From Paenibacillus sp. (lineage in GTDB: Bacteria > Bacillota > Bacilli > Paenibacillales > YIM-B00363): a stretch of 64,000 nucleotides of DNA. Below are positions 54,505-62,917 of this stretch, piece after piece. Position 1 is the first letter of the stretch. Every line of letters starts with the position of its first letter. The stretch spans positions 62,001-126,000 of the forward strand of contig NZ_JAPSKE010000005.1 of the NCBI RefSeq assembly GCF_031177825.1, given 5' to 3'. Below the pieces are notes generated by a model that saw only the letters and a program-made list of their open reading frames with translations, did no database searches and was not told the origin of the DNA. The translations under genes and the position numbers were made by a program.

Positions 54505-55443
54505 TTACAACACTTCCAGCTTCACCGATTGGGTTTGGCCGGGGTACGACGTCGCCATCAATCCTACGAACCATGCCCTGACCTTCAAGCCGACTTCCAA
54601 ACGCGTAGTGTCTCCATTATAGTTCACGACGGCATCGTCCGTCAGCGAAATCCAAACCGCTTCGGGATCATTCGTTTCCCCGACCGTCCGGTCCGGGTTT
54701 TCGATGAGAATCCGATTCGTCCGTTCGTCGATCTTCGTAATGACCCCTTCGATATCGGCCTCCTCGGGGATCGCGAACTGATGCAGGTTCAATGGAAACG
54801 CCGCTCCCGCGACCCGAAAGATCGAGCGCTGCATCTCGTTCAGTTGTTCGGGACTTACCCGCGCTTCGTGTTCGCCGTATTTTCGGAACACGATCTCGAC
54901 CTGGCCGTCGACGCTCCATCCGGAGAGGGGGACGAACCCGCTTTCGTCTTGCAGTTCTTCCATCTGATCGATGATACGTTCCATAATGTACGTCAAGTCT
55001 TCATCATCGACGGACGTGAGCGACGTCTTCACGCTTGCGCTCCGGCTCCCCTCGTCCCACGTCACTTCCGCTCCGAAACCGGCGGATAAGGCTCTAAGAG
55101 AGGAATACAAAGTCCCGTCGATGATTTTCACCTGGTTTTTTAAGCTGACCTCCGCGTCTCCTCCGGCGATCAAGACCTCGGCGTCGGGCAATATCCTGAT
55201 GCTTCGATTGAGTTTCGTCCCGACGACCTCTCTGGCTTCCCGGTCCCATTCGACGGTTGCGCCGATGGACTCAAGCAGCTTTCTGACGGGCACCAGCATC
55301 ACACCGTCTACAACAAGGGGCGGCGGCGATGACAGGATCGTCTCCCCGTCGACCGTCAACGTCGGCGGAACGTCTTGCGCCGCGGCGGTCGAGCTTGGTA
55401 AGGCCAGTAAGAAAACTAGCAGCAGTACCGACTTGCGTCTCAT
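54505..55443 (-). CDS. Secreted stalk-domain protein (copper amine oxidase N-terminal-like)
   Basis: A signal peptide (about 1-22, A-A-A-Q-D) is followed by two repeats of the copper-amine-oxidase-N-like domain (about 28-140; V-D-G-V-M-L-V-P-V-R-K-L-L-E-S-I-G-A-T-V-E-W-D and I-D-G-T-L-Y-S-S-L-R-A-L-S-A-G-F-G-A-E-V-T-W-D). This module is very common in Paenibacillus surface proteins and has no amine oxidase activity. The C-terminal part (about 155-312) ends in a DUF3221-like beta domain (I-T-K-I-D-E-R-T-N-R-I-L-I). Role unknown, probably envelope-associated. GAGGAGG precedes the ATG. Confidence 0.88.
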   Translation of the reverse strand: MRRKSVLLLVFLLALPSSTAAAQDVPPTLTVDGETILSSPPPLVVDGVMLVPVRKLLESIGATVEWDREAREVVGTKLNRSIRILPDAEVLIAGGDAEVSLKNQVKIIDGTLYSSLRALSAGFGAEVTWDEGSRSASVKTSLTSVDDEDLTYIMERIIDQMEELQDESGFVPLSGWSVDGQVEIVFRKYGEHEARVSPEQLNEMQRSIFRVAGAAFPLNLHQFAIPEEADIEGVITKIDERTNRILIENPDRTVGETNDPEAVWISLTDDAVVNYNGDTTRLEVGLKVRAWFVGLMATSYPGQTQSVKLEVL

Positions 55444-55526
55444 GATAAACCTCCTCGACCGGTATGAAGTACTTTATATACGCCTCCAGACATGGAAAGT
55501 TTCCCCATGCCCCCCTTCGGAAAGCG

Positions 55527-55700
55527 CCAATTGGGGAGGACTTCCTCAATGTTCGGGGTGGCATGCCCTAAAAATTGCGGAGAAGCGCCTCATTTTATTC
55601 CCCCTATCGAGACGATACTCGTGTAGTGCGTTCAATTGGGGAGGACTTCCTCAATGTTTGGGGTGGCATGCCACAAAAATTGCGGAGCGGCGCCTCAATA
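55527..55700. repeat. Two tandem copies of a dispersed palindromic repeat
   Basis: Units begin at about 55529 and 55634 (period 105 bp) and share AATTGGGGAGGACTTCCTCA, then GGGGTGGCATGCC and AAAAATTGCGGAG. The order of blocks matches the reverse complement of the 117-bp units at 4982..5215. Together with the terminator at 55722 this explains the gap 55444-55768; no gene is supported. Confidence 0.8.
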
Positions 55701-55721
55701 TCGCCCGCCCGTTGTACAGCG

Positions 55722-55756
55722 GCAGAAAAAAAAGGCGCGCAGCTGCGCACCTCTTT
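55722..55756 (-). terminator. Terminator after the gene ending at 55769
   Basis: On the minus strand AGGTGCGCA pairs with TGCGCGCCT and is followed by TTTTTTT. Confidence 0.88.
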
Positions 55757-55768
55757 TCGACGGAGCCT

Positions 55769-56341
55769 TCAACGACCGCTAACGCTGCCCCTCAGCAAGA
55801 ACAGCGTCGCTCCGGACTGAAGCACCCCGATGATCAACCCGTACATCATATGTCTCTGCTGACCGGTGACAGGCGTCCAGCCGGGCGGCAGGACGGCGTC
55901 CGCGACGTACAGCCCGACGGCGAATCCGATCCAAGCGACCGCCGTCCCTGTCGCCAACCAAACCCGGACGTTGCCCGCTTTGTTTTGCGCCAACCAGAAG
56001 AGGAATCTTACCAGTACGCCGCAAAACAGCCCCACCCAAACGAAATGCACCGATAACGGCCTCGCATCCCCTACCGCATGCGTCAGCGCGAAGCCGACGA
56101 CGGCGGCCAGCATCCACCGCCCTCCGAAACGATGCCCGCTCAGCCGCAGCGCGGTCCATTGCGCGCCGCCGATCAAGATGCCGCCGATCGCCCCTTGGAA
56201 CGCCCCGCCTACGGCACCTTCAAGCATCCATTCCGTTACTTCGTTCGTCCCCGTAGGGAAATGCGTCAGGAAACCCGCCGCGATATAGCCCGCGAGACTT
56301 AATAATAACCATAAATAAATGTTTATCTTCCGCTTCGCCAT
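55769..56341 (-). CDS. Hypothetical polytopic membrane protein (190 aa)
   Basis: ATG at 56341 (M-A-K-R-K-I-N-I-Y-L-W-L) has GGGAGGGGG upstream and gives a clean first helix; the longer frame to 56407 is not supported. There are about five hydrophobic segments, with G-G-A-F-Q-G-A-I-G-G-I-L-I-G-G-A-Q-W and a similar late segment G-L-I-I-G-V-L-Q-S-G-A-T. This internal repeat pattern is seen in uncharacterised Firmicute membrane proteins. Function unknown. It is a single gene with its own terminator. Confidence 0.78.
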   Translation of the reverse strand: MAKRKINIYLWLLLSLAGYIAAGFLTHFPTGTNEVTEWMLEGAVGGAFQGAIGGILIGGAQWTALRLSGHRFGGRWMLAAVVGFALTHAVGDARPLSVHFVWVGLFCGVLVRFLFWLAQNKAGNVRVWLATGTAVAWIGFAVGLYVADAVLPPGWTPVTGQQRHMMYGLIIGVLQSGATLFLLRGSVSGR

Positions 56342-56425
56342 AGCCGAAATGCCCCCTCCCCAGCATTGTATACGTGCCGGCGCAAGGCGGGAAGTTACGG
56401 CGGTCATATGACTTGCCTTACTCGT

Positions 56426-58096
56426 CTATTCGACCAATCGGTACACGCGCGCCTCGTACGGGCGGAGCGACAGCTTCCGCAGCGATTCCGCGCGGTCGAC
56501 GTCTCCGTTCGCGAGCAGCAGCTCGCCATGGCTGTAACGAATCGACTCCGGCAGCGCGAACGTCGTCTCGACCGGGAACAGATTCGCGATGACGACCAGC
56601 TTCTCGTCCCCGAGCGTGCGCGTGTACGCATAGAGGTGCTCGTGCTCCGGCAGGATCAGATCGTACGCGCCGTAGACGGCTACCGGGTGCGACTTCCGCA
56701 GCTCGATCAGCTTCTTATAATAATGATAGATCGAGTGCGGATCCTCGATCGCGTCCTGTACGTTAATCTCCTCGTAATTCGGGTTGACCTTCAGCCAAGA
56801 CTTGCCGGAAGTAAAGCCCGCGTTCGGCGCATCGCTCCACTGCATCGGCGTGCGGGAATTGTCGCGTCCGTTCTTCCAGATGACCCGCATGATCTCTTCG
56901 TGCGTCTTCCCGTGTTCCCGTTCGATCCGGTACAGGTTCTTGATCGCGACGTCGTTGTAATCCTCGATCGAATCGAACCGCACGTTCGTCATGCCGATCT
57001 CTTGCCCCTGGTAGATGAACGGCGTGCCCTGCATCAGGAAGTACATCGTCGCGAGCGCCTTGGCGGACGCCGCCCAATACGCCTCGTCGTCGCCCCAGGT
57101 GGAGACGGAACGCGGCTGGTCGTGATTTTCGAGGAACAACGCGTTCCAGCCCATGCCTTCCAGCCCCTTCTGCCAATGGGTGAGCGTCTGCTTCAGCGCC
57201 GGCAGGTCGAGCCCGCCCTCCGCGCTCTTGCCCCAGAGTCCGAGATGCTCGAATTGGAAAATCATATCGAACGCGCCGCGCTCCTCGCCGACCCACAGCT
57301 CCGCGTCGTCGACGGTCACCCCGTTCGCCTCGCCGACGGTGACGATGTCGTATTTCGCGAACGTCTCCCGCCTCAGCTCGCCTAAGTATTCGTGAATCCC
57401 TTCCCGATTCATATGCCCTTCGTACGAAGGCACGTACGGCAGCTTCTTCGGGTTCGGCAGGTCCGGGAAGCCCGGCACCTTCTTAATATGCGAGATCGCG
57501 TCGACGCGGAAGCCGTCGATGCCCTTGTCGAGCCACCAGTTCACCATCGCGTACAGGTCGCGGCGAACGGCTTCGTTTTCCCAATTCAGGTCCGGTTGTC
57601 TCTTCGAGAAAATGTGCATGAAATACTGCCCCGTCCCCGCATCGTACTCCCAAGCCGAGCCGCCGAAGATGCTCTCCCAATTGTTCGGCTCGGCGCCGTC
57701 CTTCGGATCGGCCCATATATAGTAATCGCGCTTCGGATGGTCCTTGCTCGACCGCGACTCGATGAACCAAGGATGCTCGTCGGACGTGTGGTTGATGACC
57801 AGGTCCAAGATGAGCTTCATCCCTCGCGCGTGCACTTCGGCGAGCAGCGCGTCGAAATGTTCCATCGTGCCGAATTCGGCCATAATGTCCTGATAATCCG
57901 AAATATCGTATCCGTTATCGTCGTTGGGCGAAGCGAACACGGGGCAAATCCAGATGATGTCGATGCCGAGTCCCTTCACGTAATCAAGTTTCGAGACGAT
58001 GCCGCGAAGGTCGCCGATGCCGTCCCCGTCGCTGTCCATAAAGCTTCTCGGGTAAATTTGATAAGCTACCGCTTCTTTCCACCAAATCCGTTTCAT
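56426..58096 (-). CDS. GH13 alpha-glucosidase (MalL-like)
   Basis: The 556-residue enzyme has all GH13 regions: D-L-V-I-N-H-T-S-D, nucleophile D199 in G-F-R-V-D-A-I-S, acid E256 in V-G-E-A-N-G and D326 in L-E-N-H-D-Q-P-R. No signal peptide, so it acts in the cytoplasm on imported oligosaccharides. Residue 200 after the nucleophile is Ala, not the Val typical of oligo-1,6-glucosidases, which favours alpha-1,4 (maltase-like) specificity; this is inference from known family determinants. It follows the MalG-type permease by 26 bp in the maltose-type operon. Confidence 0.93.
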   Translation of the reverse strand: MKRIWWKEAVAYQIYPRSFMDSDGDGIGDLRGIVSKLDYVKGLGIDIIWICPVFASPNDDNGYDISDYQDIMAEFGTMEHFDALLAEVHARGMKLILDLVINHTSDEHPWFIESRSSKDHPKRDYYIWADPKDGAEPNNWESIFGGSAWEYDAGTGQYFMHIFSKRQPDLNWENEAVRRDLYAMVNWWLDKGIDGFRVDAISHIKKVPGFPDLPNPKKLPYVPSYEGHMNREGIHEYLGELRRETFAKYDIVTVGEANGVTVDDAELWVGEERGAFDMIFQFEHLGLWGKSAEGGLDLPALKQTLTHWQKGLEGMGWNALFLENHDQPRSVSTWGDDEAYWAASAKALATMYFLMQGTPFIYQGQEIGMTNVRFDSIEDYNDVAIKNLYRIEREHGKTHEEIMRVIWKNGRDNSRTPMQWSDAPNAGFTSGKSWLKVNPNYEEINVQDAIEDPHSIYHYYKKLIELRKSHPVAVYGAYDLILPEHEHLYAYTRTLGDEKLVVIANLFPVETTFALPESIRYSHGELLLANGDVDRAESLRKLSLRPYEARVYRLVE

Positions 58097-58122
58097 CCGT
58101 CGAGTCCTCTCTTTATCTTGGC

Positions 58123-58959
58123 TTACTTGATGGCACCTTGCATGACGCCTTTAATAATGAACCGCTGGCCGAACAGGTACGCGATCAGAATCGGCAGAAT
58201 CGTCAGCAAGATCGCCGGAATCAATAATTCCCAGTTATTCATATAGGTTCCGTTAAATACCTTCATCTTAATCGGCATCGTGTACACTTCTTCCTTCACG
58301 AGCACGAGCGAAGGCAGCAGATAGTCGTTCCAAATCCATAGGACGTTCAAGATGGCGATCGTGACGGACGTCGGCATGAGCATCGGCAGCACGATCTTGA
58401 AGAAGCTCTGCCTCGGGGTGCAGCCGTCGATGAACGACGCCTCCTCCAGCTCCAGCGGGATCGACTTCACGAAGCCGTGGTAGATGAACACGGAGAGCGC
58501 GCTGCCGAAGCCGATATACAAGGCGATCAAGAGCGGGATCGGCGCGGTGTCGATCAGGTGCAGCTTCGCGCCGTAAATATATACGAGCGGAATCATGATC
58601 GATTGGAACGGAATGATCATCGAAGCGACCATCAGCGCGAAGAAACCGTTCGTGAAGCGCGACGGGTTGCGGACGAGGTAATGCGCCGTCATCGCCGAGA
58701 ACAGCAGGATGAAGAAGACGCTGACCGACGTAATGACGAGCGTGTTCTTGAACGTGACCAAGAAGTTCATCTTCGCGACGACGTCCGCGAAGCGGCCGAG
58801 GTCGATCGACTGCGGCAGAGCGAACGGGCTTTCCAAAATTTCGCCGTTCGACTTGAACGAGTTCACGATCAACAGGAAGAACGGGAACGTGAACAAGACG
58901 AACGCCGCGAGCAGCGGCAGGAGCGACAGCGAGGCGGAGGACATCTTCCGAACGGGCAT
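58123..58959 (-). CDS. Sugar ABC transporter permease, MalG-like
   Basis: The 278-residue protein has six helices and EAA loop L-E-E-A-S-F-I-D-G-C-T-P. It starts immediately after the stop of the other permease. Partner of the MalF-like subunit in an alpha-glucoside importer. Confidence 0.93.
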   Translation of the reverse strand: MPVRKMSSASLSLLPLLAAFVLFTFPFFLLIVNSFKSNGEILESPFALPQSIDLGRFADVVAKMNFLVTFKNTLVITSVSVFFILLFSAMTAHYLVRNPSRFTNGFFALMVASMIIPFQSIMIPLVYIYGAKLHLIDTAPIPLLIALYIGFGSALSVFIYHGFVKSIPLELEEASFIDGCTPRQSFFKIVLPMLMPTSVTIAILNVLWIWNDYLLPSLVLVKEEVYTMPIKMKVFNGTYMNNWELLIPAILLTILPILIAYLFGQRFIIKGVMQGAIK

Positions 58960-59841
58960 CTAGGCTTGCACCTCCCACTTCTTGCTGAAATACACCTGCA
59001 AACCGGTGACGACGGCGACGATGACGAACAGAAGCATCGCTTCCGCCTGTCCGAGGCCGTAATTCGTCTCGACGAACGCCTTCTGCACGACGTGCATCGA
59101 CACCATCTTCGTGCTGCCGTACGGGCCGCCTTCGGTGAGCGAGTAGTTCAGGTCGTACACCATGAACGCGTCCTTCAGCGTCAGGAACACCGTGACGACG
59201 AAGGCGGGCACCATGAGCGGCAGCGTGATTCTCGTCAATCGGCGCCACGGCCCCGCCCCGTCGATCGTGGACGCCTCGATGACGTCGCGCGGCACCGCGA
59301 TGAGACCTGCGATGAAGATGATCATCATATAGCCAGCCGACTTCCAGATCGTCACGATGACGAGCGCCCAGAACGACAGCGCTTCATCGCCCAGCCAGCC
59401 GAGCCGGAGCGCTTCGATGCCGAGCTTCTCGCCGACGGACGGGAGCGACTGGACGAAGATGAACTGCCAGATGTACCCGAGCATCAGGCCGCCGATGAGG
59501 TTCGGGGTGAAGAAGGCGGTCCGGAAAAAGTTCTGGCCCCGCATGCCGGACGTCACGAGGAACGCCAGCGCGAAACCGATCGCGTTGACGAACGCGATCG
59601 TTCCTCCCACGTATTTAAGCGTTAGCCACATCGAATCCCAGAACTGCTGATCCTGGAACGCCTTCGCATAGTTGGCGAACCCGGCGAACTCGACCGGACT
59701 GACCGGCGACGTAATGCTCGTTAACGTCAAATAGAAGCCATACGCGAACGGGATCAAAATCGCCATCGCGAAAAACAGCGTTGTCGGTCCCATGAAGAAC
59801 GCTTGGTCGGCGAGACGATGAATTTTGCTCTTCCCTGTCAT
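58960..59841 (-). CDS. Sugar ABC transporter permease, MalF-like
   Basis: The 293-residue protein has six helices and EAA loop I-E-A-S-T-I-D-G-A-G-P-W. GCAGGAGG precedes the ATG. It is separated from the binding-protein gene by a hairpin that probably lowers expression relative to the binding protein. Confidence 0.93.
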   Translation of the reverse strand: MTGKSKIHRLADQAFFMGPTTLFFAMAILIPFAYGFYLTLTSITSPVSPVEFAGFANYAKAFQDQQFWDSMWLTLKYVGGTIAFVNAIGFALAFLVTSGMRGQNFFRTAFFTPNLIGGLMLGYIWQFIFVQSLPSVGEKLGIEALRLGWLGDEALSFWALVIVTIWKSAGYMMIIFIAGLIAVPRDVIEASTIDGAGPWRRLTRITLPLMVPAFVVTVFLTLKDAFMVYDLNYSLTEGGPYGSTKMVSMHVVQKAFVETNYGLGQAEAMLLFVIVAVVTGLQVYFSKKWEVQA

Positions 59842-59875
59842 TAGGTTCCTCCTGCATATCTAGAAAATAAGGAAA

Positions 59876-59913
59876 GATCAAACGGGCAAGGTCGCAGCCT
59901 CGCCCGTTTGATC
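59876..59913 (-). terminator. Intra-operon hairpin (partial terminator) after the binding-protein gene
   Basis: GATCAAACGGGC pairs with GCCCGTTTGATC and, on the minus strand, is followed by TTTCCTTATTTT. It is placed between malE-like and malF-like genes, where such hairpins commonly let the binding protein be made in excess. Confidence 0.75.
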
Positions 59914-59931
59914 GTCTCATGCTTGTCGCGA

Positions 59932-61290
59932 TTATTTCGCGTAGTAATTCTGAATGAATTTCGCCAAGTCTTCGCGCGCGTTCTTGCCCGCGATGTACTT
60001 CTGCACTTCCGGACCGATGATCGTGTTCCATTCTTCGGCCAGTACGTAGTTCGTGCTGAACGGCATCGTTCTGCTGTTCGCGATGGCGTCGCCGATCGCG
60101 GCGCCGAGCGGGTTCGTCACCTTGTTCGGGTTGTTCTTGAACGCGGAGATCACTTGCGACTTGTTGACGATGAAGTCTTGGCCGGCCGCGTCGTACACGA
60201 GCCAGTTCAGGAACTTCTTCGCCGCTTCTTGCTCTTCCGGCTTCGCCGCTTTGTTGATGACCAACACTTGCGTCGCGCCCGCCGCGATCTTGCCGTTCAG
60301 CGGGTTCGCCGGATCGTTGTCGACCGGAACCGGGATGAAGCCGAAATCGTCGCCCGCGACCGCCTGCAACGAATCGTACGCCCAGTTGCCGTTGAACAAT
60401 ACCGCGGACTCGCCTTTGCCTACGGAGACGTGCGCGTCGTCGTAGTAGCTTCCGAGCGGACGCTCGCCGTACTTGTTATACTTCTTCGACGCGAGCAGGT
60501 CCATCGTGTCGTAGTAGCCGTTCCACGTCGCATTGCTTGCGAGGTCGAGGGTGCCGGCTTCGAGTTGCTTCACGATTTCCGTCGGGTCCGCCGCTTGGTT
60601 GATGAACTGCGTGCTGTAATGGTTCGACACCGACCAGCTTTCCGTCTGGTACGCGACCGGATACGTTACGCCCGACGCCTGCAGCTTGTCGAACAGCTCG
60701 ACGAGCTTGTCGCGCGTATCGATGGAGAACGGATCGAACGCGCCGCCTACCGCCTTTTCTACGACTTGCTTGTTGTAGACGAGACCGAAGCCTTCGATCG
60801 CGAACGGGAAGCCGACGACTTGCCCTTGCTCGTTCTTCAGCGCGCTGTCCGTTTCGGACACCCACTGCTCGTTCGACAGATCGCTGTAGACGTCTTTATA
60901 TTTGTTGAGCGCCGCGCTCGGCTCGAACATGGCGATCGTGACCGTCTTGCCGGACGCCGTCATCATGTCGAATACGTTCAGCGCGTCCCCGACGGCCGCG
61001 GAACGCGTCTCGACCGTGATGTCCGGGTTCGCCGCCATGAAGTCCTTCGCCGCTTGCTCCCATTGCGACGTAATTTCGCCCTTGCCGTTCGTGATGATGA
61101 TGTTGACCGGCTCGGCCGCTTTCTCTTCCGTTTTTGCCTCCGCCGCCGGTGCAGGCTCGCTGGCAGCCGGCTCGCTCGCCGCCGTACCGCCGCCGGACGC
61201 GCCGCCTCCGCATGCCGCTAATGCGACCGCCATGAATGCGGATAAGACGATGAGGGCGTATTTCTTCGTTCGTGCCGTGAACATTTTCAT
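59932..61290 (-). CDS. Extracellular sugar-binding lipoprotein, MalE-like
   Basis: The signal peptide has lipobox V-A-L-A-A-C, followed by an A/E/P linker and a binding-protein fold of family 1 (452 residues in all; V-L-F-N-G-N-W-A-Y-D, F-L-N-W-L). GGAG precedes the ATG. It is the first gene of the importer/alpha-glucosidase operon and divergent from the LacI-type regulator. Ligand probably malto- or isomalto-oligosaccharides, judged from the alpha-glucosidase. Confidence 0.93.
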   Translation of the reverse strand: MKMFTARTKKYALIVLSAFMAVALAACGGGASGGGTAASEPAASEPAPAAEAKTEEKAAEPVNIIITNGKGEITSQWEQAAKDFMAANPDITVETRSAAVGDALNVFDMMTASGKTVTIAMFEPSAALNKYKDVYSDLSNEQWVSETDSALKNEQGQVVGFPFAIEGFGLVYNKQVVEKAVGGAFDPFSIDTRDKLVELFDKLQASGVTYPVAYQTESWSVSNHYSTQFINQAADPTEIVKQLEAGTLDLASNATWNGYYDTMDLLASKKYNKYGERPLGSYYDDAHVSVGKGESAVLFNGNWAYDSLQAVAGDDFGFIPVPVDNDPANPLNGKIAAGATQVLVINKAAKPEEQEAAKKFLNWLVYDAAGQDFIVNKSQVISAFKNNPNKVTNPLGAAIGDAIANSRTMPFSTNYVLAEEWNTIIGPEVQKYIAGKNAREDLAKFIQNYYAK

Positions 61291-61375
61291 TCTTGTACTC
61301 CCCTTATCTGGAATATATAGCGTCCGGATCGCCGGAACGACTTCGGGTTCGGCGGTGCGGGTGGGCTCGGCTTTT

Positions 61376-61480
61376 GGAAAGCGCTAACATTTTTCCTGCG
61401 GGAAAATATTTTCCTATTTAGAATTTGACGCGGAGAGAAGTGAGCGAAAAATCACTCATTTTCCTGTTGAAAGCGCTAAA
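61376..61480. promoter_or_regulatory. Two LacI/CcpA-type operators between malE-like and lacI-like genes
   Basis: GGAAAGCGCTAACA (61376-61389) and TTGAAAGCGCTAAA (61467-61480) share the core GAAAGCGCTAA, the CG-centred palindrome recognised by LacI-family proteins and CcpA. They are 91 bp apart, suitable for looping. A separate perfect 14-bp palindrome GGAAAATATTTTCC lies at 61401-61414. The rest of the gap 61291-61624 holds only promoter-like AT-rich sequence. Confidence 0.7.
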
Positions 61481-61624
61481 TTTGTTATGTATTAGGAAAA
61501 TTATTGTCCCGCATTGGTGATTATATGACATTTTATTTTCCTGGTCAACGGCGAATATTCTAGATTCCGCTCTAGGCGCATGGTATCATGGAGATAACGA
61601 AGTCGGAGCGCGAGAGGAACCACG

Positions 61625-62626
61625 ATGAAGGTAACGATTAAAGATATCGCAAGCATGGCCGGCGTCTCCATCTCTACCGTGTCGCGCGTCATCAACGGCA
61701 GCAAGCCGGTGAACGAGGACGTGCGGAACCGGGTGCTCGAGGCGATGCGACAGACGAACTATCGCGCCGTGCACATCCCCGGGGCGGGCGAAGCCGCGGA
61801 TCGCGAGTCGCTGCGCATCGCCGTCATTATTCCCGAATACAGCAATACGGTATTGAACGAGTTCATCGTCGGCATCCATCGAGTCGCGCAGTTGTACGGC
61901 TACGTCATCGACATCGGACTGACCGACGGCACGCCCGCCACCGAGCTCGACTATTTGCGCCGATTCAGCGAAGAGCGGCCGAACGGCCTCATCTTCGTCG
62001 GCTCCGAATGGGGCGCCGAGCATACGGAGATCGCGAAGTCGTCCGAACTTCCGTGCGTGCTTGTGGGACAAGAGTCGAACGTTCCGGGGGTGCCTTCCGT
62101 GCACGTGGACAACGTGACGGCGTCGTACGAAGCCGTCACGTACCTCGTGCAGCGAGGGCATCGCGACATCGCGATCATTTGCGGAACCGGCAATATGGCG
62201 GTCGGCACGCATCGGCTGCAGGGGTACCGGCAGGCCATGGCCGACGCGGAGCTGCCCGTGCGGGAGGATTGGGTGGTGGAGTGCGAGATTTCCGTGGAGG
62301 AAGGGTATCGCGCCATGCGCGCGATCGCCGGAACGGGCGAGCTGCCCACCGCGGTGTTTTGCGCGACGGACCTCATGGCGATCGGCGCGATGAACTGCTT
62401 GTTGGATCAAGGCGTGCGAATCCCGGAGGACGTGTCCGTGTTCGGCTTCGACGGCAGCTTCGTGTCGTCGATCTTCCGTCCGAAGCTGACGACGGTCGAA
62501 TATTCCGCTACGGAGGTCGGCATGACCGCCGCTCGCCACTTGATGAAGCTGATAAAGGGCGAAACCGGCGTGCCGCCGCACTCCAACGTAACGCATTATT
62601 TGGCGATTCGGGAGAGCACGAACTAA
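61625..62626 (+). CDS. LacI-family transcriptional regulator
   Basis: The N-terminal helix-turn-helix and hinge (about 1-60; V-T-I-K-D-I-A-S-M-A-G-V-S-I-S-T-V-S-R-V-I-N-G) is followed by a periplasmic-binding-like sensor domain (about 60-333) including F-C-A-T-D-L-M-A-I-G-A-M and V-F-G-F-D-G. GAGAGGAA precedes the ATG. It is divergent from the binding-protein operon with two matching operators in between, so it most likely represses that operon until its sugar is present. Confidence 0.94.
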   Translation: MKVTIKDIASMAGVSISTVSRVINGSKPVNEDVRNRVLEAMRQTNYRAVHIPGAGEAADRESLRIAVIIPEYSNTVLNEFIVGIHRVAQLYGYVIDIGLTDGTPATELDYLRRFSEERPNGLIFVGSEWGAEHTEIAKSSELPCVLVGQESNVPGVPSVHVDNVTASYEAVTYLVQRGHRDIAIICGTGNMAVGTHRLQGYRQAMADAELPVREDWVVECEISVEEGYRAMRAIAGTGELPTAVFCATDLMAIGAMNCLLDQGVRIPEDVSVFGFDGSFVSSIFRPKLTTVEYSATEVGMTAARHLMKLIKGETGVPPHSNVTHYLAIRESTN

Positions 62627-62668
62627 AAAACCAGCGTCCCCCTTCTTCTTGGGGACGCTGGTTTTTTG
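62627..62668. terminator. Terminator after the LacI-type gene
   Basis: AACCAGCGTCCCC pairs with GGGGACGCTGGTT and is followed by TTTTTTG on the plus strand; an A-run on the other side makes it potentially bidirectional. Confidence 0.92.
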
Positions 62669-62715
62669 TGCGCCTCGGGCGCGCACCGGGGCGGCGGGGC
62701 GGCCTAAACCGGCGC

Positions 62716-62760
62716 GCTAAGCTCACATCTGCGCTTATAAGCGGAGTTTTCCGCCTAAAT
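62716..62760. repeat. Third copy of the GCTAAGCTCACAT repeat
   Basis: This copy matches the unit at 46630-46674 over about 45 bp, with a few substitutions, and contains CGGAGTTTTCCG. The gap 62669-62917 has no supported gene. Confidence 0.75.
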
Positions 62761-62917
62761 TGATTGGCTCCACCTTAGACGCCGCCGACCGCGTACTTTG
62801 TGTCCGCATTCGGGGCAGGGGTTACTCGCTATGTGCGTACTTCCTCCCTACTCGCCGACCGGTCGCCTATGCCGACACACTCTCTACGCGCCGCCGACAA
62901 GCGAGGCGGGCCGCTAG

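Noticed and set aside
61423..61452. TTGACG at 61424 as a plus-strand -35 for the LacI-type gene
   Set aside because: No acceptable -10 lies 16-18 bp downstream, so I did not annotate a promoter there.
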